This document shows positions 1 to 6,494 of a DNA stretch of 12,218 nt, in pieces (within the stretch, counting starts at the first letter, position 1; every line of letters begins with the position of its first letter). A program made the translations under genes and the position numbers. Source of the DNA: Deltaproteobacteria bacterium (GTDB lineage: Bacteria > Desulfobacterota > Desulfarculia > Adiutricales > JAGVGV01); contig JADFXS010000037.1 of assembly GCA_015233515.1 (NCBI GenBank), positions 441 to 12,658 on the forward strand, written 5' to 3'. Below the pieces are notes generated by a model that saw nothing but the letters and a program-made list of their open reading frames with translations, ran no database searches and was not told where the DNA came from.

Positions 1-1028
1 GGGCGGATCTTTCCGGTCTGGATTTTAGGGGGGCCGATTTATCGGGCGGCCGCTTCGAACAAGTTTTGTTTAAAAAGGCAAACCTGAGCGGAGCCGATAT
101 CTTAAGAACCGGTTTCAAAAATTGCGATTTTTCAGGAGCTAATTTCGATGACACCGACCTGACCAAGGTGGACTTACGCCGGATGCATTTGAACGGAGCC
201 TCCCTCAGGGGGGCTAAACTCCACATGACCATGCTTCAGCATGCGGACCTTTCCGACGCCGATTGCACCGGGGCCTTTTTCAGCTGGTCTTTCATGCTCC
301 ACGCCAAGCTGGATAGGTCGATCCTGATCGCCACCAAATGGGAAAAGGTCATGCTCAACCATGCCACGCTTAAAAAAGCGGACTTATCGAATGCCAACCT
401 CTTCAAGGTGATGTTTCATGAGGCCGATCTTGAAGAGGCCATCTTTAAAAATACAAGTTTTTCAAAGGTATTTTTCGGGGGAGCCAATCTGACCGGCCAA
501 AAATTCAAAAACGCCAAATTCAGTACGGTCAATTGCCAGGGAGCGAAACTCAGCTCCGTGGATTTCACCTCGGCGGACATCTCCATGTCGAATTTCGGCG
601 AAGCGGACTTGACCCAGGCCAGGTTCGACCAAGCCTATGGCAAGAACGCCATGTTCAAGGAAGCTTTTTTAGTCGGGGCCAGTCTGAAAGAGGCTAATTT
701 AACCGAGTCCTACTTTGGAGAGGCGAACCTCTCCCGGGCGGATTTTACCGATGCCGATCTGACCAGTTGCGTATTAGCCAAAGCCGTTTGTCGAGCGGCG
801 GTCTTCTCCGGTGCATCCATGAATTACGCCGATCTTTCCCATGCGGACCTCACCGGCGCCGATTTTTCCGGGGCCAATCTCTTTATGGCTAAGCTCCATG
901 GAATTATTGAAGAACACACCAACTGGAACAATGCCGTCACCAGCCCTGTCCGAGGCGTGGACCAGGATTTGGCCGAAGCCGAGGATTGGACCCCGCCGAT
1001 TATGTTTACTCCAAAGACGCGACGTTAG
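1..1028 (+). CDS. Pentapeptide-repeat protein, 5'-truncated by the window edge
   Basis: The frame is open from the first complete codon at base 3 to the TAG at 1026-1028, so the true start lies to the left. About 341 residues are visible. Nearly all consist of five-residue repeats of the form A(D/N)LxX, for example ANLSGADI, ADLSDADCTG and ADLTGADFSGANL. Such repeats fold into a right-handed quadrilateral beta-helix. The last ~45 residues, after ANLFMAKLHG, lose the repeat and probably cap the helix. Pentapeptide repeats are often fused behind, or encoded beside, DUF2169 adaptor domains in T6SS PAAR loci. The missing N-terminus could carry such a domain, but this cannot be seen. The next gene starts 8 bases downstream, with its AGGAGG overlapping this stop codon, so the two are almost certainly cotranscribed. 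The exact role, whether adaptor, scaffold or partner of the PAAR protein, is inferred from the neighbours. Confidence 0.9.
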   Translation, partial: ADLSGLDFRGADLSGGRFEQVLFKKANLSGADILRTGFKNCDFSGANFDDTDLTKVDLRRMHLNGASLRGAKLHMTMLQHADLSDADCTGAFFSWSFMLHAKLDRSILIATKWEKVMLNHATLKKADLSNANLFKVMFHEADLEEAIFKNTSFSKVFFGGANLTGQKFKNAKFSTVNCQGAKLSSVDFTSADISMSNFGEADLTQARFDQAYGKNAMFKEAFLVGASLKEANLTESYFGEANLSRADFTDADLTSCVLAKAVCRAAVFSGASMNYADLSHADLTGADFSGANLFMAKLHGIIEEHTNWNNAVTSPVRGVDQDLAEAEDWTPPIMFTPKTRR

Positions 1029-1036
1029 GAGGATCC

Positions 1037-1696
1037 ATGCGCGCTAAGATTTTGGAAAAAAACAAATCCTTTCCCCAGGCCGGCCTGGAATATGGAGAAA
1101 TATTGGAAGAAGAACAGGGATCATACTTGCTCCTAACGAACTATGGAGAAACTCGAGCTTTTCAAGCCGTGAGTTGCCTGGTTCGGCCCGCGCCTGGAGA
1201 TCAGGTTCTTTTTTCGTTGGCGTCTACAGGTCCGGGCCATATCTTGGCCGTAGTGAGCCGGGCGGAGGAAAATCAGGGGACCGATTTACGGTTGAGCGGG
1301 CCGGTCAATCTTCAAGTCTTGGGCGGCAATCTAACCATCAGCGCGGAAAAGGACCTCGTCCTGGGCGCCGGCGAAGAAATATCCATGGCTTCGACCAGGC
1401 TTTCCTGCTGGGCGGAAGAAGCAGAGGGGTCGTTTCTAAAGCTTTCCTTGATCGGAAAATTCTTCAAGAGCCAACTGGAGCGCATAAGCGTGGCGGCCGA
1501 GACCGTGGAGCACGTCTTTGCTCATTTCACCCAGCGTCCGCAAAACGCCTTTCGTTTTGTAAAAGACCACGAAGAGGTCCAGACCGGATCGACTCGCGTC
1601 TTGGTGGAAGAAACAATCTCGATCCATTCCAAGAACGCCCTTCACATGGCCGAGGAAATAGTGACCATCAACGCCGGCCAGATTCATTTGGGCTGA
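1037..1696 (+). CDS. DUF3540 family protein of the PAAR accessory cluster
   Basis: This 219-residue protein matches what I recall of DUF3540, a family of about 200 residues found beside DUF2169, pentapeptide and DUF4150/PAAR genes in T6SS-related loci. Shared traits are an N-terminal beta-rich part with AVSCLVRPAPGDQVLF (about residues 44-59), a repetitive beta segment with ISAEKDLVLGAGEEI (about 103-117), a middle helix rich in Ala and Glu, and a C-terminus ending in INAGQIHLG. The start at 1037 is chosen because AGGAGG at 1027-1032 lies four bases upstream. An upstream in-frame ATG at 986 would overlap the pentapeptide gene and lacks such a site. There is no signal peptide or membrane segment, so it probably acts in the cytoplasm. 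The gap to the DUF4150 gene is 21 bases. Its biochemical role is unknown; loading or stabilising the PAAR tip is an inference. Confidence 0.8.
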   Translation: MRAKILEKNKSFPQAGLEYGEILEEEQGSYLLLTNYGETRAFQAVSCLVRPAPGDQVLFSLASTGPGHILAVVSRAEENQGTDLRLSGPVNLQVLGGNLTISAEKDLVLGAGEEISMASTRLSCWAEEAEGSFLKLSLIGKFFKSQLERISVAAETVEHVFAHFTQRPQNAFRFVKDHEEVQTGSTRVLVEETISIHSKNALHMAEEIVTINAGQIHLG

Positions 1697-1717
1697 AAAC
1701 CGCAAAGGAGCCTTGTC

Positions 1718-2122
1718 ATGTTCATGTTGTCCATGGGAGCTGGAATGGATTTAGGATTCCCCGACGTCTGCATCACTCCGGTGGGACCGGCGACCGTCCC
1801 CATTCCCTACCCCCATATCGCCATGTCGGCCACTTCCTCGCCGGCGGCCTATAATGTCCTGGTGGATTGCATGCCGTCGTTGAACCTAATGTCCCAGGGC
1901 CTAGTGGGCGCGGGCGATCAGGCTGGAGTTATGGGCGGTGTGGTGGACCACGATATCGGCGGGGGGACGGTCTACATGGTGGGCTGCATCACCATCCTCA
2001 CCGATGGGGCGCCGGCCCAACGGCTGACTAGCGTCACCGGCCAAAACGCCATGGGCGTCCTGCCCAATACGGCCGGCTCTTGCCTGGCGCCCAGCCAGGT
2101 CACGGTTCTGACCCTGGGCTGA
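1718..2122 (+). CDS. PAAR-like protein (DUF4150 family), intact copy
   Basis: This 134-residue protein has the DUF4150 layout: an N-terminal GFPDVCITPVGPATVPIPYP stretch, a central GDQAGVMGGVVDHDIGGGT stretch and a C-terminal beta-rich half. DUF4150 proteins are PAAR-like cones that cap the VgrG spike of T6SS and related contractile machines and help carry effectors. The start at 1718 has AAAGGAG at 1704-1710, seven bases upstream. The length is that of a stand-alone PAAR domain with no fused C-terminal toxin, so any cargo should be encoded separately. The last gene of the + strand cluster, it is followed by AT-rich DNA rather than a closely spaced effector gene. Its 3' 282 bases, plus 13 bases past the stop, recur at 9547-9841. 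The cysteines and histidine near the tip could bind metal as in PAAR proteins, but this is not established. Confidence 0.85.
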   Translation: MFMLSMGAGMDLGFPDVCITPVGPATVPIPYPHIAMSATSSPAAYNVLVDCMPSLNLMSQGLVGAGDQAGVMGGVVDHDIGGGTVYMVGCITILTDGAPAQRLTSVTGQNAMGVLPNTAGSCLAPSQVTVLTLG

Positions 2123-2135
2123 AGCGCCTCTTCTC
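1841..2135 (+). repeat. Direct repeat, left copy (3' part of intact PAAR-like gene)
   Basis: These 295 bases match 9547-9841 base for base without gaps, with 20 mismatches counted by eye (93% identity). Similarity begins abruptly at CCGGCGGCC and fades about 13 bases after the stop codon. The longest perfect tract is 53 bases (1964-2016), followed by one of 38 bases (2033-2070). The offset is 7706 bp throughout. Tracts of this length are enough for RecA-dependent recombination in most bacteria. Confidence 0.95.
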
Positions 2136-2437
2136 ACGGACTATCAACCAACGATCAAAACCATAAGTTAGATCAGTTCTCGGCGCGAGGTGAATGCTTG
2201 ATATCGTTAGAGAGCCCATCTTGTCGGCGAGCATTGACCAAAAGCTGAAATGAAAATTCACTGGCCAGCCGAGTAAGGACTATTTTAACAATTAAAAGTT
2301 GTCATTTTATTTTTTTACCTGAAATTAAAATTGGTTATCAGTAAGAGCGTTTATGCGTGGAAGCAATTGATCTTGATTATAGATTACATGTAGGAGTGAA
2401 CAAATTCCGGAATTAGAGAAAAAATTGCTTTGAGCGG
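2136..2437. other. Left junction and leader of the AT-rich island, no gene seen
   Basis: The stretch between the PAAR gene and the WYL promoter changes from mixed composition (up to about 2280) to clearly AT-rich. No open frame of convincing length or composition was found on either strand. A small inverted repeat, TAACAA at 2286-2291 and TTGTCA at 2299-2304 (five of six positions pair), lies here and could be a regulator site, but short AT-rich palindromes arise by chance. A segment around 2232-2272 with GACCAAAAGC and ACTGGCCAG resembles the ends of some insertion sequences, but no partner end or transposase was found. Confidence 0.5.
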
Positions 2438-2467
2438 TTGACTGTACGAACCTTTTTAATTTATACT
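2438..2467 (+). promoter_or_regulatory. Sigma-70-type promoter of the WYL gene
   Basis: TTGACT (2438-2443) and TATACT (2462-2467) each match the sigma-70 consensus at five of six positions and are 18 bases apart. Transcription would start near 2474, leaving a leader of about 47 bases before the WYL start codon. Since WYL proteins commonly control themselves, the surrounding AT-rich DNA is a plausible place for an operator, but none is identified with confidence. Confidence 0.6.
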
Positions 2468-2520
2468 GAGTTTGTAAAATTATGCGGAGGAATATTTAAA
2501 AATAAAATGAGGGGGATATT

Positions 2521-3525
2521 ATGGTAAAGCCGATGTGGAGTGTGTTAGCAACACTGGTCAATATTATCGATATTTTTCTTGAAAGCAATGGCGTAACAGC
2601 TTATGAAATCGCAACACGATTAGGAATGAGCGAAAAAACAGTAAAAAACTATATAGACTATTTAACAAAATCAAATTTTATGATTTATCAAGAAGATGAT
2701 AGAGATTCGGATAATCGAATAGTATATAAATATGACAAGACCGAAACCGGTATGGTTGATCTCTTGAAACTCCCAGTACCATTCACTACTAAAGAAATAA
2801 TGGCTCTCTATTTTTTACGTGGGAATATTCGCCAGTATAAAGGCACGGAGATAGAAACACATATTAATACATTTTTCAAGAAATTAAATTACTTATTGCC
2901 GAAAGGCTTGGATAAGCAAATGAAAGCCATAGAATATATTATCATACCTACTTCAAAGTTCGTAAAAGATTATAGTACAAAAATTGAAATTATTAGATTG
3001 ACAAAGTCAATAATCACTAAGCATACTAGTCTAATCGAGTACCATTCTTTCCATGATGATCGATTTAAAAGCTTTAAAATTGATCCGTTGCATTTTTTTG
3101 AGCAAAATGGCGGTCTTTACATTTGGGTAAGAGCTACAAGTTCCGATAAAATTCTTACCTTGGCCGTCGAGCGTATTAGCAAAGTGTCGGTTAGCAATGA
3201 TCACTTCCAATATCCGGTTGATTTCCAACCGGAAGCTGAATTGGAAAAAGCTTTCAATCTTATCATGGAAGACCCTATAAAATTTAAAATCCGTTTTTCA
3301 GCTGATGTGGCAAAGTATGTCAAAGAAAGAGTTTGGGCCAAGAACCAAGTAATAACCAGTAATAGTGATGGTTCTATTATTTTTGAAATGGAGACTTCGG
3401 GCTGGGTAGAAGTGGAAAAATGGATACTATCGTATGGCCCTGATGCGGAGTTGCTTGAGCCTGAGGAAAAGAGGACCGAACTACTAAAAACGATCAAAGA
3501 AGTTACCCTAAAGTACATAGGTTAA
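2521..3525 (+). CDS. WYL-domain transcriptional regulator with N-terminal HTH and C-terminal WCX
   Basis: The 334-residue product has the usual WYL architecture. Residues ~10-58 form a winged helix-turn-helix (AYEIATRLGMSEKTVKNYI). Residues ~140-225 form the Sm-like WYL core, with GGLYIWVRA in place of the canonical W-Y-L triplet and AVERISKV at its end. Residues ~250-330 form the WCX extension, recognisable from GWVEVEKWILSYGPDAELLE near its end. WYL proteins bind nucleic-acid or nucleotide ligands and control DNA-repair, defence and mobile-element genes. The start at 2521 has GAGGGGG at 2509-2515, five bases upstream, and a good promoter further up. It is the only clear + strand gene of the island and converges with the nuclease-like gene. 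Its Lys- and Ile-rich, AT-rich codons contrast with the GC-rich PAAR cluster, which suggests transfer. Its target is unknown; island genes are the obvious candidates. Confidence 0.88.
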   Translation: MVKPMWSVLATLVNIIDIFLESNGVTAYEIATRLGMSEKTVKNYIDYLTKSNFMIYQEDDRDSDNRIVYKYDKTETGMVDLLKLPVPFTTKEIMALYFLRGNIRQYKGTEIETHINTFFKKLNYLLPKGLDKQMKAIEYIIIPTSKFVKDYSTKIEIIRLTKSIITKHTSLIEYHSFHDDRFKSFKIDPLHFFEQNGGLYIWVRATSSDKILTLAVERISKVSVSNDHFQYPVDFQPEAELEKAFNLIMEDPIKFKIRFSADVAKYVKERVWAKNQVITSNSDGSIIFEMETSGWVEVEKWILSYGPDAELLEPEEKRTELLKTIKEVTLKYIG

Positions 3526-3569
3526 CCAAGGGTGTATTTTAAAAAAAGGGGCGCCATAATGCATTCTTC

Positions 3570-3600
3570 TTGACATAGACAAGACACTTGTGTGTATGAT
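3570..3600 (+). promoter_or_regulatory. Promoter-like element with embedded palindrome between convergent genes
   Basis: TTGACA (3570-3575) is a perfect -35 box. TATGAT (3595-3600) is a five-of-six -10 box. The spacing of 19 bases is longer than ideal. Between them lies a perfect inverted repeat, ACAAG (3579-3583) and CTTGT (3587-3591), placed where a repressor would act. Downstream, ATG at 3647 opens a 25-codon frame ending at 3722-3724, with GGAGAG immediately before it. The layout resembles the autoregulated promoter of a small addiction-type gene whose body has been lost, or a transcript antisense to the nuclease-like gene. No larger gene follows. Confidence 0.35.
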
Positions 3601-3640
3601 CCATCCTGACAGCCTCGGATTCATTCGGAGAGCCAAACAC

Positions 3641-3674
3641 GGAGAGATGAAACTCTTGGTCCGGAGTTCTCTCC
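3641..3674. other. Imperfect hairpin between convergent WYL and nuclease genes
   Basis: GGAGAG (3641-3646) pairs with CTCTCC (3669-3674), and AACTC (3651-3655) pairs with GAGTT (3664-3668). This gives an 11-bp stem with a four-base bulge and an eight-base loop. It sits in the 210-base gap between the two convergent genes. Neither side has a clear T-run, so it is not called a Rho-independent terminator. It may still slow or end transcription from either side. Confidence 0.3.
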
Positions 3675-3735
3675 ATCAATTCATTCCATCTGCTTTTGCC
3701 TTATGTCGCAATTTAATTAAATAGAAAAGAGCTTA

Positions 3736-5034
3736 TTAACTTTCAAATTCATCAATGGCTTTTTCGGAAATATTTATAATCTGCATTAAACGCTCTGCAA
3801 CAATTTTTACCGTATCGCCATTGTCTTTGATTCCGATCCATGCTTCATCACTAGTATTCCAGTCCCTAAAGGGTGAATCAAAATAATTCCACCAGGGCCA
3901 TACTTTAGAATAGGAACCGCTACCTAATCCACTGAGATCAATTAATTTTTTTGATTGTAATTGAGAAGAAGCGTCTTTTAGCATCGAACGTTTTTGGATT
4001 CCATAAAAAAAATTAGTCGCATTTTTTCCATCAAATTCAAATCCAATACAACAATCGTTCCAATTCTTTTTGTAAAAATAAAAACCGGAATAAGAAATAT
4101 TTATACCAAAATTAATCATGGGTTTGCACCAATCGTCGTTTAGATTGATTAAACGAATAACTGAATTGACCAACTCTTCCACGAGATTACGTGATATTTC
4201 AGGCCAGGATTTTGCCACGGCTACGCAGACAGGAATATTTTCTTTTTTGGTTGCAGCGTCGATTATCAATTTTTGGTCAATCATTGGAACACCTCCAGAA
4301 AAATTGTTCATTATGTAGCAGATAAAATCCTCAAGAAAAAATCGCAATCTGTGTGAATTGCATTTTTCTACGCATAGTTTGCACCAATCAATAAGCTGTT
4401 TGTAAGCAACAACTATCAGGTTACCGATGTCTTGAAAGGTAATAAGATCGACATGATTAATACTGTTTTCAGCGGGTGGCTCGCCATCACGAGAAAGATA
4501 AATTAGAAAAAAATCGTTTAGTGAGCCTTTCTTTTTTAAAAAATTAAGATGTTCTATATAATCTGATAGTTGTCCTGGTTGATCAATGGCCCACGGTTTA
4601 TTTTCAATAGCTAAACCAAATCCATTGAGGTTGAAAAAGATATCAATTCTACGTTGACTATTGGGAATCTCGGTAGTAAGTGCCTCAAGAATTCGAGTTG
4701 AGCGGCCTTCAGATAAATTTTGCTGTTTGAGTAATTCATCGATCTTTTCGATCTGTTTCTCTGTACGTGAATTATATGGAAATGGAGGAGTTTTGATGGT
4801 TTGGAGAAAGCATCGAAGAAAAATGTCTCCTTGCCCATGCTCTCCTTTTGGATATAAAAGCATTGCTATCAAAGAAGATAGTCTATTCTCGTCGGGGTTC
4901 ATGCATGATATCATATTGAAATCAGGAGATAACGTGGAGGCATACAGCTTTTTGTATTGCTCGTGTGTTTCCATACGAGCTCGAATCTCAGTAAAAAATT
5001 TTTCTAATGCAACTGAATCACTGGATGTATCCAT
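3736..5034 (-). CDS. PD-(D/E)XK nuclease superfamily protein (PDDEXK_4-like)
   Basis: The product is 432 residues if translation starts at 5034. A longer frame reaches 5097, but AAAGGAG just upstream of 5040 is best placed for the ATG at 5034 (8-base spacing). An N-terminal helix with NPDENRLSSLIAMLLYPKG (residues ~46-64) and HGQG fits the PF14281-type pattern. The nuclease core follows: D131 in RRIDIFF, then E144-N-K146 in LAIENKPWA, then Q152 and Q155 in DQPGQLSDY. These are the expected metal-binding and catalytic positions of a PD-(D/E)XK fold. The C-terminal half (~250-432) is rich in Trp and aromatics and is not recognised; it may bind DNA or a partner. Relatives occur widely in defence islands, mostly uncharacterised. 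It converges with the WYL gene, and its 5' end faces a structured 470-base gap. DNA cleavage is inferred from motifs. Confidence 0.8.
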   Translation of the reverse strand: MDTSSDSVALEKFFTEIRARMETHEQYKKLYASTLSPDFNMISCMNPDENRLSSLIAMLLYPKGEHGQGDIFLRCFLQTIKTPPFPYNSRTEKQIEKIDELLKQQNLSEGRSTRILEALTTEIPNSQRRIDIFFNLNGFGLAIENKPWAIDQPGQLSDYIEHLNFLKKKGSLNDFFLIYLSRDGEPPAENSINHVDLITFQDIGNLIVVAYKQLIDWCKLCVEKCNSHRLRFFLEDFICYIMNNFSGGVPMIDQKLIIDAATKKENIPVCVAVAKSWPEISRNLVEELVNSVIRLINLNDDWCKPMINFGINISYSGFYFYKKNWNDCCIGFEFDGKNATNFFYGIQKRSMLKDASSQLQSKKLIDLSGLGSGSYSKVWPWWNYFDSPFRDWNTSDEAWIGIKDNGDTVKIVAERLMQIINISEKAIDEFES

Positions 5035-5040
5035 ATTCAT

Positions 5041-5508
5041 GTCTCCTTTAAACAAATTCAAAATAGTCATTCCTTTAATCACGACAATTGCAATCAATTT
5101 CTACTTTTAAAACTAAGTTACTACCGACCGTCTCGGAAGCTTTTAAAGATTTGCAATATTGCCGATATTGTTATTCAGCTTTCGTTTTTATAAAAATTAA
5201 ACCCAAACGGTTTTACTCTGCTTGCGGACGTTGTCGGCTCGCAAGAGAAGTTGGGATGTTGTATCCACCCAGGTAATGCCGATAGTTTTGACTCAGAATA
5301 AAGTTTCTGCCCTACTATATATAATTTTTTCATGGTACGAATATTCCCATCAAGTTTTATTGTATTACTAAAAAATTGATTAATCAATATATTTCTCTTA
5401 AAAAAATCCAGGTTTCATAAAAGAGTATTTAGGTAAATTAAGATTACATAATTGCTTACCAGGATTATAAATTTCTACTTCTCTTATAATATTTTGAGAA
5501 AAGCCAAT
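5041..5508. other. Long intergenic gap holding a GC-richer structured segment
   Basis: This gap separates the nuclease-like gene from the CPBP gene and contains no convincing gene. A - strand frame at 5175-5387 (70 codons) has no ribosome site and no recognisable features. The part from about 5196 to 5280 is GC-richer than its surroundings and can fold: CCCAA (5202-5206) pairs with TTGGG (5251-5255), and inside that CTTGCG (5221-5226) pairs with CGCAAG (5240-5245). The rest is AT-rich. No strong promoter for the nuclease-like gene was identified. Confidence 0.4.
5202..5255. other. Nested inverted repeat, possible structured RNA or recombination site
   Basis: The outer arms CCCAA and TTGGG enclose inner arms CTTGCG and CGCAAG, extended by three more pairs (5217-5219 with 5246-5248) after a one-base bulge. 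The apex carries GAC-GTT-GTC. The spacers between outer and inner arms are very unequal (about ten bases against two). This argues against an integron attC site, whose spacers are nearly equal. Function unknown. Confidence 0.3.
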
Positions 5509-6270
5509 TCATCCAAAAATCACAAAGTCGATGAGCAAATGCCCTATTGATAATGGTATTATGGTTCTAATTGAAATGTATAGTCGTGCAGTCAGAAGAC
5601 AAAATATAAACACAACTAGCATATTATATGATCCACTTTCAAAGTGCGCAAGAGCAAAAGTTACCGCTGATATAATAATGTAGGTATTATTGTCTTTATT
5701 GGACTTGACCAGAATTTTATACAGAATTCCCTTATAAAATAATTCTTCAACAATTCCGGCGCTGGTTGCTAAATAAAGTGTTGTAACATATTTTAAAAAT
5801 CCAGACGTTGGTATCACTGATGCATAGGAAAACAGCGGCGCATAATAAAAGATATTTCCGGGTCTCATTAATATTTTGGATATACCTACTGCAATAAAAA
5901 ACAAACAGATTGTAAGTAAGGGATAAATTACGATGCTCAAAAAAATACGTTCAGGTTGTCTATTATCAAATCCGGAGATTCGTAAATGTCCTTGTGGTTG
6001 ACCTGGAAATTGGGATGACAGTAATATTAGACAGAGACCGACCTCGTTAGGAGAGAAGAGATTTCTTTTTATTGACCACCAGTAGATCAAAATAGGTAGG
6101 CCCACAAATATGAATGCATCGGATATCCAAAACAATGTAATGCTTTTAGAAACCAAGAACGGGTTATAAAATCCATTCCCAAAATGTAACGAATAAAAAC
6201 TAATCCAAAGGATAATTAGTTCAAATCTTCTGTTGAACATAAAATTCTTCTCTATTGAGTAAAATTTCAC
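5509..6270 (-). CDS. CPBP-family intramembrane glutamic protease (Rce1/Abi-like)
   Basis: The 253-residue protein has about six hydrophobic segments and the three CPBP (PF02517) motifs in order: EELFYKG with E175 and E176, FALAH with H209, and IGHLLIDF with H244 and D248. In this family a glutamate and histidines activate water for cleavage within the membrane. Motif 1 is normally EExxxR; here Lys180 replaces the Arg. The first ~130 residues form extra helices not recognised beyond being membrane-spanning, and a polar loop (residues ~87-108) separates two of them. The start is uncertain. ATG 6270 gives the longest frame but has only a weak site upstream. ATG 6240, ten codons in, has GAGAAG about six bases upstream. 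Family members process prenylated proteins, activate regulators by cleaving anti-sigma factors, or protect bacteriocin producers. No substrate is evident here, though the neighbouring secreted protein is one possibility. Confidence 0.85.
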   Translation of the reverse strand: MKFYSIEKNFMFNRRFELIILWISFYSLHFGNGFYNPFLVSKSITLFWISDAFIFVGLPILIYWWSIKRNLFSPNEVGLCLILLSSQFPGQPQGHLRISGFDNRQPERIFLSIVIYPLLTICLFFIAVGISKILMRPGNIFYYAPLFSYASVIPTSGFLKYVTTLYLATSAGIVEELFYKGILYKILVKSNKDNNTYIIISAVTFALAHFESGSYNMLVVFIFCLLTARLYISIRTIIPLSIGHLLIDFVIFG

Positions 6271-6494
6271 TTGAGAAACTAGATTTTCAACATTAGCTTG
6301 TATTCTAAGAATAATCTTACTAAAACTTTGTCGAATACAATCGTCTGAAATCCTATGGAAGGATCAGATTTTCCCGAGAGATTTTTAGAATATCTGGAAA
6401 TTATAAATAAATTAAGAAAGATCACAATGACTTTTCAAACCATCTTTTCAAACAAAATTTTGATATAAACTTCATAATTTATCGATCTTAAAAC

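Noticed and set aside
1174..1854. 226-codon + strand frame overlapping the DUF3540 and PAAR-like genes
   Set aside because: Arg/Gly/Ser-rich translation typical of an out-of-frame shadow in GC-rich coding DNA, spanning two well-supported genes.
2232..2272. Sequence with GACCAAAAGC and ACTGGCCAG resembling subterminal repeats of an IS21-type element
   Set aside because: No second end, no transposase or helper gene and no target duplication could be found, so the similarity may be chance.
2123..2520. Search for a Rho-independent terminator after the PAAR-like gene
   Set aside because: No GC-rich hairpin followed by a T-run was found; transcription may end by Rho or read on into the island.
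4661..5110. 149-codon + strand frame opposite the nuclease-like gene
   Set aside because: It is the antisense shadow of the nuclease-like gene, which has conserved motifs and a good ribosome site.
5202..5255. Possible integron attC site in the gap before the CPBP gene
   Set aside because: The outer arms fit a core site only with mismatches, the spacers between arms are very unequal, and no integrase or further sites are present.
5175..5387. 70-codon - strand frame in the nuclease-CPBP gap
   Set aside because: No ribosome site, no recognisable domain and a composition like non-coding DNA.
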